Below, in pieces: positions 17,255 through 25,952 of a stretch of 64,000 nt of DNA (within the stretch, counting starts at the first letter, position 1; the number at the start of each line of letters is the position of its first letter). The notes under the pieces were generated by a model. It was not told the origin of the DNA, made no database searches, and saw nothing but the letters and a program-made list of their open reading frames with translations. The stretch comes from Lysinibacillus sphaericus (GTDB lineage Bacteria; Bacillota; Bacilli; Bacillales_A; Planococcaceae), in NCBI RefSeq assembly GCF_002982115.1, contig NZ_CP019980.1, forward strand, positions 2,240,001 to 2,304,000, given 5' to 3'. The position numbers were made by a program, and so were the translations under genes.

Positions 17255-18469
17255 ATGAAGAATATACTATTAATCGGAGCTAATAAAAAGGAATTTGCAA
17301 AGAAATTTGAATCTAAAGACAATATAAAACGGATATTGATTATAGAGGAATGGTATAAAGATCTATATTCAATTGAAAAGTATGAGATTGTAAAATATGT
17401 AAAATCAATTAATGATTATGAGGAAATAATTAAAAAAATAGAAGAAATAAAAAGTAAGATTGAAATAGAATCAATAATTGCTGTTTCAGAAAGAGCAATA
17501 CTAACAGCAGGATTTGTTAGAAATTACTTAGGTATAAATGGAATGTCTTATGATGATTCTTTGCTATTTACAAATAAATATATAATGAAAGAAAAGTTCT
17601 CAAAATTGGGTTATTGCTTGCCATGCATATCGTTTGAAGATTTTAAAATTGATACAAGTAATAAATTTCCTATGATTATAAAACCGATATATGGTTCCGC
17701 TGCAAAAGGAATTCAAAAAATTAATAGTTTTACGGACTTTCAAACTAAAATAAAATTGATAGCTGATAAAGACGTAATTATCGAGCCATTTCTAAAAATA
17801 AAAAAAGAATTTCATATTGATTCAATAGTAATTAATGGTAAGGTACTATTTTATTCAATATCAGAATACTTTACTCCAATGTTAGAAAGAGAACATGGAT
17901 CCTTTATGATTGGGGAGAATCATAAATTATATAAAGAACTAAAAAGTTTAAATGAAAATATTATCAACCACATAAATATTCAAGACTCATATGTAACTCA
18001 TGCTGAATTTCTATTAGATGAAGATTATAACTTATATCTTGGCGAAATAGCTTGTAGGCCAGGTGGAGGTAAAATAATAGATTTAATAAACAGAGTGTAT
18101 AGTATTGACTTTGATGATGTAGTAATAGAACTAAGTTTGAATAATATGATTGGAGTAATTGAACGAATTAAACAAATAAAAAATAAAAAATATGATACTA
18201 GAATTAATGCATGGTTTGGCTTACCGACAAAAAGTGGAATGGTTTCATCGATTTCAGAAAATACAACTTTTTTAAAGATTAAGGGTGTATTTGATTCAAA
18301 AGTTGAACTAAAAAAAGGAGATATAGTGAATAAGAATTTTCATTCATCATCAATCTCTGGTTATGTATTATTTAAAGGTAATACAATAGAAGAAGTACAA
18401 TCAATAAAAAATAAAATAGAAAACAACTTTACTTTAAACACAATAAATGAAGGAGAAAATTATGATTAA
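17255..18469 (+). CDS. ATP-grasp carboxylate-amine ligase, first of two
   Basis: 404-residue ATP-grasp enzyme, ATG 17255 after AAAGGTGATTTAAT. An N-terminal pre-ATP-grasp domain (ILLIGANKKEF; ESIIAVSERAILTAG) is followed by the nucleotide domain with the ATP-binding Lys in FPMIIKPIYGSAAKGIQ, DVIIEPFLKIKKEFHID, and metal ligands in YLGEIACRPGGGKI. These fit the family of amino-acid and peptide ligases (BacD, carnosine-synthase-like) that activate a carboxylate as acyl phosphate. The acceptor cannot be told. The next gene encodes a paralogue, so two successive ligations are plausible. Confidence 0.82.
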   Translation: MKNILLIGANKKEFAKKFESKDNIKRILIIEEWYKDLYSIEKYEIVKYVKSINDYEEIIKKIEEIKSKIEIESIIAVSERAILTAGFVRNYLGINGMSYDDSLLFTNKYIMKEKFSKLGYCLPCISFEDFKIDTSNKFPMIIKPIYGSAAKGIQKINSFTDFQTKIKLIADKDVIIEPFLKIKKEFHIDSIVINGKVLFYSISEYFTPMLEREHGSFMIGENHKLYKELKSLNENIINHINIQDSYVTHAEFLLDEDYNLYLGEIACRPGGGKIIDLINRVYSIDFDDVVIELSLNNMIGVIERIKQIKNKKYDTRINAWFGLPTKSGMVSSISENTTFLKIKGVFDSKVELKKGDIVNKNFHSSSISGYVLFKGNTIEEVQSIKNKIENNFTLNTINEGENYD

Positions 18470-19661
18470 ATTTCTTTTAATGCAACAACCATCTTCTACA
18501 TCTTTAATTGATCACCATCTATTTGAAATGTATAAAGGAAATCTTGAGATTGTTTTAATAACAGGAAAAGAAAGTAAAAGGAAAGTGTTTCATAACAATA
18601 CTAAAGTTGTTCATTTAAATAATTACTTTGCTGAAGAAGCTTTTAAAGAAATATGTGATGTAATTGAAAAATTCAAACCCGATTTTATAGCATCAAATTC
18701 TGAAAAAGATGTTTATAGAGTATCCTGTTTAAGGTCTTTATTTAATATTCAAGGCTTAAAGTCGAATTTTGGAATATTCTTTAGAGACAAAGTTAAAATG
18801 AAAAGTCTATTTGAAATGGCAAACATCCCGTATACACCATATTGTCATCCATATTCTCTAGAAGAAATAGTAGATTTTCAAAATGAGCATAAAAAAATAG
18901 TTCTAAAGCCAATTAGCGGAGCTGGTTCAGTAGGTGTTGAAATTTTTGAAAATTCAGAAGAGATTTTAAAGTATTTTAAAAATCATGGCAATGTAATGGA
19001 CTTAATTAACGGTAGTTACATACTTGAAAAATTTATAAACGGAAATGTATTTCATGTAGATGTTCTAAGCTATAAAAATAATCCATTATTAATAATACCG
19101 TCGAAATATGTGAATCCGCCTCATGAATTTTTGCAAAAAAATATTGGAGGAGTCTTATTACAGGAATCATCCATGGAATATAAGATTCTTAAGGAGTATT
19201 CAGAAAAAATTTACAGTGTTCTTCCAGAGGAACAGTATATAACAGCAATTCATTTTGAGGTATTTCAAGATGAGTATGGGAATTTTTATGCTGGTGAAGT
19301 AGCAGCAAGAACAGGCGGAGGTATGATAAAAGATAATATTACTCAAAAATATAAAATTAATATCTCCCTAGCTAGTTATGATTTATGGATTAGCCCTAAA
19401 CAACTAGAAAAACAAATAGGTGAAAAAGAAAATAATTTATCTTATGGTTACTTTATGATAACGAGTGATGCTTATTGTGTGGAAAAATTAAATAAAGAAG
19501 AGTTTGAAATTGAGAAACTGTGGATTGCTGACAAAGCTATTAATAAGCATGCGACTTCATCGGTAGATGCCAAAGCCGGTATGCTTTTGAAAGGTGAAAA
19601 TGAAAAAGAAGTTATTCGAAAAATAAATAACATAGAAAGTATACTGAAAATAAATAATTAA
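18462..19661 (+). CDS. ATP-grasp carboxylate-amine ligase, second of two
   Basis: 399 residues from ATG 18462, which follows GAAGGAGAAAATT; an in-frame ATG at 18447 contains that ribosome site and is not the start. It overlaps the previous gene by 8 bases. The layout is the same as its neighbour: an N-terminal domain (KFLLMQQPSSTSL; FIASNSEKDVYRVS), the Lys in KIVLKPISGAGSVGVE, LEKFINGNVFHVDV and YAGEVAARTGGGMI. The two proteins are similar in length and motif order but diverged in sequence, so they probably use different substrates. Confidence 0.82.
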   Translation: MIKFLLMQQPSSTSLIDHHLFEMYKGNLEIVLITGKESKRKVFHNNTKVVHLNNYFAEEAFKEICDVIEKFKPDFIASNSEKDVYRVSCLRSLFNIQGLKSNFGIFFRDKVKMKSLFEMANIPYTPYCHPYSLEEIVDFQNEHKKIVLKPISGAGSVGVEIFENSEEILKYFKNHGNVMDLINGSYILEKFINGNVFHVDVLSYKNNPLLIIPSKYVNPPHEFLQKNIGGVLLQESSMEYKILKEYSEKIYSVLPEEQYITAIHFEVFQDEYGNFYAGEVAARTGGGMIKDNITQKYKINISLASYDLWISPKQLEKQIGEKENNLSYGYFMITSDAYCVEKLNKEEFEIEKLWIADKAINKHATSSVDAKAGMLLKGENEKEVIRKINNIESILKINN

Positions 19662-19674
19662 AGAGGGCAGTATC

Positions 19675-20400
19675 ATGAGGTTTGCAGTTATATCAGATAT
19701 TCATGGAAATAAAGATGCATTACATGCTGTTATAAAAGATATTCGGTCTCGTAAAATTAATGATATTTTCAATTTAGGAGATAGCTTATATGGACCATTA
19801 TTTCCAATAGAGACATATAGAATGATAAAAGAAGCAAATATAAAAAGTATAAAAGGAAATTGCGATAGATTACTAGAATCTAATTTTTCAGAAAATCCTA
19901 CAGTCCAATATTGTATTGATAAGTTAGAAGAAGAGCATAGAGAGTGGTTAAGAAATCTTCCTTTTTCTATTGAAGTAGACGATTTATATTTTTGTCATGC
20001 TTCTCCCACAAGTGACGAAGAATATTTGGTTAATCAAATAAGTAATGGAAATTTAACAATTAAAGATAATAATGAGCTGGTCAATGAATCTGAAAAAGTA
20101 ACACAAAATATTATATTTTGCGGTCATTCACATATCCCTATGATAACTTATTTGCCAAATAACAAAGTAATAGTTAATCCAGGAAGTGTAGGTTTACCGG
20201 CATATGAAGAATTTGAACCATTTTACTATAAAATGGAGTCAGGGAATCCTTTGGCGAAATATGTAATAGTTGAGAAGATTGACAACGAATATTCATTTGA
20301 GCAGATATCTATTCCGTATAATACCTCACTATCAATATTTTATAGTAATCTAAATAATAGGAAAGATTGGGCGACTGCATTGGAAAAGGGTAAATTTTGA
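19675..20400 (+). CDS. Calcineurin-type metallophosphoesterase (YfcE/MJ0936-like)
   Basis: 241-residue enzyme; ATG 19675 follows AGAGGGCAGTATC. All metal-binding motifs are present in order: VISDIHGN (residues 5-12), NLGDSLYG, IKGNCD, FCHASP and FCGHSHIP, then NPGSVGLP. The family contains phosphodiesterases and nucleotide phosphatases. It ends the ten-gene operon and is followed by about 135 bases before the terminator hairpin now split by an IS1182-type element. It may process or recycle the nucleotide part of the product. Confidence 0.83.
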   Translation: MRFAVISDIHGNKDALHAVIKDIRSRKINDIFNLGDSLYGPLFPIETYRMIKEANIKSIKGNCDRLLESNFSENPTVQYCIDKLEEEHREWLRNLPFSIEVDDLYFCHASPTSDEEYLVNQISNGNLTIKDNNELVNESEKVTQNIIFCGHSHIPMITYLPNNKVIVNPGSVGLPAYEEFEPFYYKMESGNPLAKYVIVEKIDNEYSFEQISIPYNTSLSIFYSNLNNRKDWATALEKGKF

Positions 20401-20536
20401 GTTTTATTTTGTTGATTAAACGAATATAAATGAATAATCCAAGTTTTCATGGCGTGGTCATTAATTATTAAAAAATTTACAAGCAATATTGTTTTGGTAT
20501 ATTCTACTGTGATATGAAAACTGAAGAATTAAAAAT

Positions 20537-20566
20537 AAGTATAGTTCATTATTTTGAACTATACTT
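20537..20566 (+). terminator. Left half of a terminator hairpin joined to the end of an IS1182-type element
   Basis: AAGTATAGTTCA (20537-20548), 6-base loop, TGAACTATACTT (20555-20566). The same palindrome recurs at 24642-24670, where it is followed by GTTTTTGT. The intact site before insertion was probably one terminator for the island operon, with the IS in its loop. The second arm here belongs to the IS terminal repeat. Confidence 0.6.
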
Positions 20567-20684
20567 CAGATTGTCGACAAAAGGCATCAAGAAGTTTTAA
20601 ACTTGATGCCTTTTGTTATTTTTTATAGTAAATAATTGGATTTTATTCCCGAGTTGACCATACTCTATGAGCAGATCTATCTCC

Positions 20685-21575
20685 TTAAGCAGCTTGCCAT
20701 GTCCAAGTAGCAAGCTTTTTCAAGTTCATGGCAGCAAAAGTAAGCATCGCCTTCATGGACAATTTTTTAAGACCCCTTAAGGTTGTCCATCGCATACCAT
20801 GCTTTTCTTTTGCATCTGCAAAGACACGTTCAATCGTTTCTTTGCGCTTTGCATAAATTTGTTTAATAGCATATGAATGACGTAAATGTTCAGCTTCTTC
20901 CATATATGTTTCCCATATATGACGTTGAATAAGTTTTTGATGATTCTTGCTTTCTGTACATTGTGATAACCAGGGGCAATTCGCACAAATCGTTGGATTC
21001 GATTTATATTGGCGATACCCTTCCTTTGTGGTTGTCGTATATTTCAATACCTGCCCTTGTGGGCAAAGATAACAATTATAGTACTCATCGTACACATATT
21101 CATGCTTTCGAAAGAAACCATCTTTTGTTTTAGGACGTGTATAAGGGAGAACAGGTAACATTTGATTCTCTAATAAAAAGTTAGTGATGGCAGGTGTTTT
21201 ATAAGCAGCATCCGCAGCAATCGCTAATGGCTTTTTCACTTTTTCAATGATTTTTTCAACAAGTGGCTGCAATACATAGCTATCGTGCACATTTCCTGGA
21301 GTCACAATCGTACCTAATACAAAGCCTTTTTCATCTGTCGCTGCATGAAATGAATACGCAAACTGCTTAGTCCGTTCATCCTTAACATAATAACCACTCT
21401 CAGGGTCTGTCGTACTTTCCTTGATTTCTTTCCATTCGTCTTTTTCAAATTTCTCTGGTGGGAAGGGCTTTTTTCCGTGTTCCTCACGATCAATATTTAA
21501 TTCCAGTTGAAGTTTCTCTTCATAAGCACGTGTTTCTTTTCGAACGACTTTTTTATCATACTTTCGCTTATTTGT
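20685..21575 (-). pseudogene. IS1182-type transposase, C-terminal part
   Basis: Minus-strand frame from the IS200 junction to the stop at 20685. It begins TNKRKYDKKVVRKETR and continues through SGYYVKDERTKQFAYSFH and DEKGFVLGTIVTPGN into the DDE part, IAADAAYKTPAITNFLL, then the Cys-rich segment CYLCPQGQVLKY / CANCPWLSQC and ERVFADAKEKHGMRW with the likely catalytic Glu. It joins in frame with the piece at 22306 when the IS200-type element is removed (KASAN + TNKRK). So only the insertion disrupts it. Confidence 0.82.
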
Positions 21576-22305
21576 ATTTTTTGAAAACCCCTTGCTATGC
21601 GAGGGGTTCTAAAGAGCTTCTAGCTATGGACAAGAAAAAATCCCCAGCCGTACAATAAATTCAGGTCTGGTCAACCGACTTCGTACGAAAGGGGATCCAA
21701 ATGGATAATAAAAGTTTAGCACACACAACATGGAATTGTAAGTATCACATCGTCTTTGCGCCAAAATATAGAAGGCAGATTATTTATGGACAAATTAAAG
21801 TAGATGTAGGTAGAATTCTTCGCCAGTTATGTGAAAGAAAAGGAGTAGAAATTATAGAAGCAACAGCCTGTCCTGATCATATTCATATGTTGGTAAGTAT
21901 TCCACCAAAATTAAGTGTTTCATCGTTTGTGGGTTATTTGAAAGGGAAAAGTAGTTTAATGATATTCGACCGACATGCGAACCTGAAATACAAATATGGA
22001 AACAGGAAGTTTTGGTGTCGCGGATATTATGTAGATACAGTAGGAAGAAACAGAAAAATCATTCAGGAATATATAAAAAATCAATTACAAGAGGATATTC
22101 TTGAGGATCAAATGAGCATGAAAGAATTCATTGATCCATTTACAGGAGAAGAAATAAAAGCAAAAAAGCGAAAATGATAAAACCACTTTAGTGGTAGCGT
22201 GAAAACGGAGTGCGGTTGGCGGACCTTTCAGTGTGTCTTTAGACATGGGCCAGTACCCCAGCGTTTCACGCGTAGAGCAAACCACCAGTTAGACTGGTGG
22301 TTCTG
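21576..22305 (+). mobile_element. IS200/IS605-type element (tnpA only)
   Basis: About 730 bases inserted in the IS1182-type transposase gene. The left end has a hairpin with arms AACCCCT/AGGGGTT at 21586-21608 and the right end one with arms AACCACCAGT/ACTGGTGGTT at 22279-22302, as expected of the subterminal hairpins that TnpA recognises in single-stranded DNA. No target duplication and no terminal inverted repeats, again as expected. The exact edge is uncertain by 3 bases because ATT occurs on both sides. There is no tnpB. Confidence 0.82.
21701..22177 (+). CDS. tnpA: IS200/IS605-family transposase TnpA (Y1 HUH)
   Basis: 158-residue HUH transposase, ATG 21701 after AAAGGGGATCCAA. It shows WNCKYHIVFAPKYRRQ near the N-terminus, the metal-binding HIHML motif (CPDHIHML, about residues 62-69), and the catalytic Tyr in EYIKNQLQED (about residue 129). 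The length is normal and the frame is intact, so it may still be active. It is oriented opposite to the transposase gene it interrupts. Confidence 0.92.
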   Translation: MDNKSLAHTTWNCKYHIVFAPKYRRQIIYGQIKVDVGRILRQLCERKGVEIIEATACPDHIHMLVSIPPKLSVSSFVGYLKGKSSLMIFDRHANLKYKYGNRKFWCRGYYVDTVGRNRKIIQEYIKNQLQEDILEDQMSMKEFIDPFTGEEIKAKKRK

Positions 22306-22782
22306 ATTAGCGCTTGCCTTTACATGCGTGGAATCAATAAATACATGGTCTGCATGCAGGAGACCCTTCTTCATAATTTCTTTTAGAATACGATAGAAAA
22401 TTTGTTCAAACACATCTGTGTCTTGAAACCGTCGCACATAATTTTTACCGAAGGTAGAGAAGTGTGGAACTTCTGTATGGAAGCCAAATCCTAAAAACCA
22501 ACGATAGGCCATGTTCGTTTCAATTTCTTTAATAGTTTGAAGCATTGAGCGAATACCGAAAACATATTGAATAAAGGTCATTTTAAAGAGAACAACAGGG
22601 TCAATACTTGGACGCCCTAAAGATGAATAGAGGTTTTCCACTAATGGATAGATAAACGAAAAATCAATCGCTGCCTCTAGTTTTCGGACTAAATGGTCTT
22701 GTGGCACCAATTGGTCAATTGTCAGTATTTCTAATTGTTCACGTTCATTGATTTGATTTTTTTCGACATCATTTTCCATCAC
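22306..22782 (-). pseudogene. IS1182-type transposase, N-terminal part
   Basis: Starts at ATG 22782 on the minus strand (MMENDVEKNQINER) and runs through LTIDQLVPQDHLVRKLEAAI, SLGRPSIDPVVLFKM and HFSTFGKNYVRRF to the first catalytic Asp in FIDSTHVKASAN. From there the frame enters the IS200-type element and stops at 22228 after foreign sequence. Removal of that element restores the full reading frame. Confidence 0.82.
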
Positions 22783-22857
22783 CTCAAATAGATTATTTTA
22801 TTTATAGTTGATTGATAGCAATTCATATCAAGTTGATTGGAGCGAAGGGCGGGCGAC

Positions 22858-24445
22858 CATAGCCGTGTACTTTAGAAGAAATATTGAAGTTCTAATTGAT
22901 AATTTTTCAAAAGCTTAATGTTGTATAGGATTGTTTTTGGAAGTTATAATTATGGTGTTTAGATATGGGCATAACAAATAAACCCAAAATAAAGAAATAC
23001 CTTATTTTGGATTTTTGTGTGTCCAATCAAACAAATAAAGTGTGCTGTTGTAGCTTTGTGCTTTTTAAGTTGTATTTTTCTGTGGTGGGAATAAGACGCT
23101 TAAGGAACAAACTCCAACTCCGCATACTTTTTTTAGCTTCGAAAATAAGGTGGTTTATCCTATTCGAAAACATACGGATAGATAAATCTTCACTGATGAA
23201 TTTATTGCATGTTTTCCAAACAATCTTTCGAAGATAACCTGTGGTCATCATACTTAGTAACATAACGATACATTGGCTATAGATATGGCATAACCAACGT
23301 TCCACTTTCATGTCTTTTATTTGATGAAGTTTTAAATGGGACTTCCATGTTTTGAAACGAAGTTCAATCTGCCAGCGAAGACGGTATAACTGCGTTATTT
23401 TTTCGGCAGAAATTGTTCGCGGCAAATTCGTTATGTAAATCGTCAATCCCGAAAGTGAAGCAACATGTTCTTTTGGAATAGAGCGAGATTTTTTTTGATA
23501 ACTTCTCAATCTCTTTTTGACATTTTTTTCTTCTTGTTTCTCATCATGACGATAAATAATACAGCGTGTGCACATTTTTTTATGTCTGCCGACATAAATC
23601 TTATCCCATTCTCGATACTGTCCCCTAGGTAATGTTTTCAATTCTTCTTCCATGTATAGACGCTGGTAGCGATGTTTTTCAATGAAAGAACCATCTGGAT
23701 GACAAGGAGGATTATCGACTTCGAGAAAGAATTGCGAATCCATTCTAGCTCTTGATAGATAAAAGGCTTCCGATTGGTGAATTTGTTCAAAAACATCCAA
23801 ATGATAATACCCTAAATCCTGCAAGAATAAATCCCCTTTTTTGTATCTGCAGACTTCCCATCTTCTAAACGAAACCAAAGTAATTTCTCACTTACATAAT
23901 CAAATTCAAATTGGATTTTCGCACCGGCATCTCTCGTTCCTTTAAAATGTTTTTCATATGCTTTTGGCAGTTTAAAACTTGTACTATCCAAAATTCGAAC
24001 ACGTTTAAATGGATATTTTTTCTTGACCTTCATTTCTGCCAATGGGGCCTGTAATTGATATTGAAATAGACGCTCAAATAGTGATTTAAAAAAGTCGACA
24101 GTTTCGGTCGTAAATCGTTTATTTAAACCTGATTTAGTGATGCGTATCTGATGGTTCTCTAAATCACGGCATAGACAATTTAATGAAGGCTGTACAAGAT
24201 TCGCGTTTTGTCGAAAGACAAGTGAGACAAAGTCAGATGCAGAAATTTGACGTTCTCGTTTAATAAATCCCGTCTCTCTGGCTAGCTCTTCAAGATGATA
24301 CGGGTGGAAAAGTCGAAAACATTCTTTCAAATACAAATTGTGTTGATTGTACATAAAAAAACCTCCTCTAAGTTTTCATTTTTATACTAACTTAGAAGAG
24401 GTATTTATTAAAAATAATTTAATTTAGCTTAAGTACACGGCTATG
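22858..24445 (-). mobile_element. IS4-family element with 10-bp target duplication
   Basis: 1,588 bases bounded by perfect inverted ends CATAGCCGTGTACTT (22858-22872) and AAGTACACGGCTATG (24431-24445). GGCGGGCGAC flanks it on both sides (22848-22857 and 24446-24455), a 10-bp target duplication as usual for IS4/IS231-like elements. It interrupts the G/C-rich repeat inside the IS1182-type element. The clean ends and duplication indicate a recent insertion. Confidence 0.9.
23027..24354 (-). pseudogene. IS4-family transposase in two overlapping frames
   Basis: The N-terminal frame runs from ATG 24354 (MYNQHNLYLKECFRLFHPY) past the first catalytic Asp in VRILDSTSFKLPK to a stop at 23812. The C-terminal frame continues from about 23842 to 23027 and holds the YREK-type motif YRLRWQIELRFKTWKS. 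Going from the first to the second needs a -1 shift within AAAAAAGGGG, whose first seven bases (23842-23836 on the minus strand) are A AAA AAG in the N-terminal frame, a classical slippery heptamer. It is either an inactivating base deletion or programmed frameshifting. IS4 transposases are normally one frame. Confidence 0.8.
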
Positions 24446-24572
24446 GGCGGGCGACTCCTGCGGGAACGCACAGTACGTAAGACGCAACAGACCACGCGTT
24501 AGCGAGGGTTGCGGCTTACGATGTGCCCGCGGAAAGCGCCCGAACGTAGCGGAAATCAACGGGAGTAGACAT
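24446..24572. repeat. G/C-rich Bacillaceae dispersed repeat (right part; left part 22835-22857)
   Basis: This stretch contains GGGCGGGCGACTCCTGCGGG, then CCCGCGGAAAGCGCCCGAAC and GCGGAAATCAACGG. Together with ATTGGAGCGAAGGGCGGGCG at 22837-22856 it forms one G/C-rich repeat of a type I recall from many Bacillaceae genomes. The IS4-type element splits it. The arms are partly complementary, so it could form a cruciform. Its base composition stands out strongly from the surroundings. Confidence 0.6.
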
Positions 24573-24641
24573 CTATTTTTATTTTAAAATGAAAAAAGAC
24601 TGTAGGCAAACTCGAAATTTTTCGAGTTTGTCTACAGTCTG

Positions 24642-24676
24642 AAGTATAGTTCATTATTTGAACTATACTTGTTTTT
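24642..24676 (+). terminator. Right copy of the hairpin, with T-run
   Basis: AAGTATAGTTCA (24642-24653), loop TTATT, TGAACTATACTT (24659-24670), GTTTTTG. The left arm is the IS end; the loop and right arm are the flanking DNA. Together with 20537-20548 it reconstructs the pre-insertion terminator of the island operon. Confidence 0.65.
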
Positions 24677-24912
24677 GTATATATGACTTACTATCAGATG
24701 TGGCTAGAAGTGATGTAGATTATAAAAAAAGTCCAACAGGCATTGCTCACTATGTTGTCCAATAATGATGTGGAATCTACCAAATGTTATTCAATTAACG
24801 TGTTGTGGCTTTTTGGTATGATTAAAAATTTATCTAATATGTTTTCACCAATTTCATCATTGTTCGATTAATTTGTATTTGGTAAAATAATGAAAAAACA
24901 GGAGGAATCAAT

Positions 24913-25926
24913 ATGATCAAATACCCGCGCTTAGAAAAAGATGCAACAATCGGAGTAACGGCACCTTCATCAGGGGTTCCGGAGGGGCTACATGAGATGT
25001 TTAAACAATCCTGTGAGCGTCTGAAATCGAAAGGTTTTCATATTATTTGTGGTGATACGGTTTGGACTCAAGAAAAAGCTAAATCAGCTTCTGCCGAAAA
25101 ACGGGCGGATGAGTTTAATGAAATGATGAGTGCCGATCATATAAATATCATCATTCCTCCATGGGGTGGGGAACTGTTAATTGAAATACTTGATAAAATT
25201 GATTTTGAACAGATAAAAAACAAATGGGTAGTAGGATATTCAGATATCAGTGCATTATTATTAGCAATTACATTAAAAACAGGTATAGCTACTGCTCATG
25301 GTACTAATCTTGTAGATTTAAGAGGCGAATATTCAGATGACACTACTGCCATGTGGCAGGCTGTATTATCGACTAATAGTGGGGAATCTGTCCTGCAATA
25401 TTCATCATCTAAATATCAAAAGGAATGGCAACACAATGCTCCCTCGCTATGTGTTTTTCATTTAACAGAACAAACTTATTGGAAAACTGTGTCCAATCAA
25501 CAAGTACAGATACAAGGCCGTTTACTTGGCGGATGTATAGACGTGATTAGACATTTGATTGGGACAGCTTATGGTGATGTCCAAACCTTTAGAAAACAAT
25601 ATATCAGTGGGGAGCCTGTGTTATGGTATTTAGAGAATTGTGAATTAAACACACCAGATTTAAAAAGGTCATTAGTTCAAATGAAGCTTGCTGGTTGGTT
25701 TGAGCAATGTGCAGGGATTATGTTCGGTCGAAGTGATGCGAATACGCCTGTAAATAATTACACAGTGGAAGATGTTTATAATGAGCTGTCTGATGAGCTT
25801 GGGATACCTATTATTTATAATGTGGATTGTGGTCATGTTCCTCCACAAATAACTTTTATCAATGGTGCTTATGCTGAAGTAGAGGTAGTAGAGGGCAAAG
25901 GAATTGTTTTGCAAATCTTTAAGTAA
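24913..25926 (+). CDS. S66-family peptidase (LD-carboxypeptidase / MccF-like)
   Basis: 337-residue cytoplasmic serine peptidase, ATG 24913 after AACAGGAGGAATCAAT. It begins ATIGVTAPSSGVPEG and has the nucleophile elbow VVGYSDISALL (about residues 111-121), the Glu in WYLENCELNTPDLKRS and the His in VDCGHVPPQ, the Ser-Glu-His set of family S66. Members cut the LD bond of recycled cell-wall tetrapeptides or, as MccF, detoxify the nucleotide-peptide microcin C. It lies 260 bases after the mobile elements that close the island. A self-resistance role is only a guess; a housekeeping role is equally possible. Confidence 0.85.
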   Translation: MIKYPRLEKDATIGVTAPSSGVPEGLHEMFKQSCERLKSKGFHIICGDTVWTQEKAKSASAEKRADEFNEMMSADHINIIIPPWGGELLIEILDKIDFEQIKNKWVVGYSDISALLLAITLKTGIATAHGTNLVDLRGEYSDDTTAMWQAVLSTNSGESVLQYSSSKYQKEWQHNAPSLCVFHLTEQTYWKTVSNQQVQIQGRLLGGCIDVIRHLIGTAYGDVQTFRKQYISGEPVLWYLENCELNTPDLKRSLVQMKLAGWFEQCAGIMFGRSDANTPVNNYTVEDVYNELSDELGIPIIYNVDCGHVPPQITFINGAYAEVEVVEGKGIVLQIFK

Positions 25927-25952
25927 AGTCAGAGAAAAAGAGGAGAGGTGTT

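Larger units (their letters stand above)
20555..24653 (-). mobile_element. IS1182-type element, split by two younger elements
   Basis: Terminal inverted repeats TGAACTATACTTCAGATTGT (20555-20574) and its inverse ending at 24653 differ by one base. TTATT lies outside both ends, a likely target duplication. Inside are hairpins near each end (20579-20614 and 24594-24640), a transposase on the minus strand in two pieces (20685-21575 and about 22306-22782), an IS200-type insertion within it and an IS4-type insertion upstream of it. Without the two insertions the element would be about 1.8 kb, normal for IS1182. Confidence 0.78.

Noticed and set aside
20579..20614. Strong hairpin AAAAGGCATCAAG / CTTGATGCCTTTT as a terminator of the ten-gene operon
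   Set aside because: It lies inside the IS1182-type element, so it belongs to the IS; the operon's own terminator is the split hairpin outside it.
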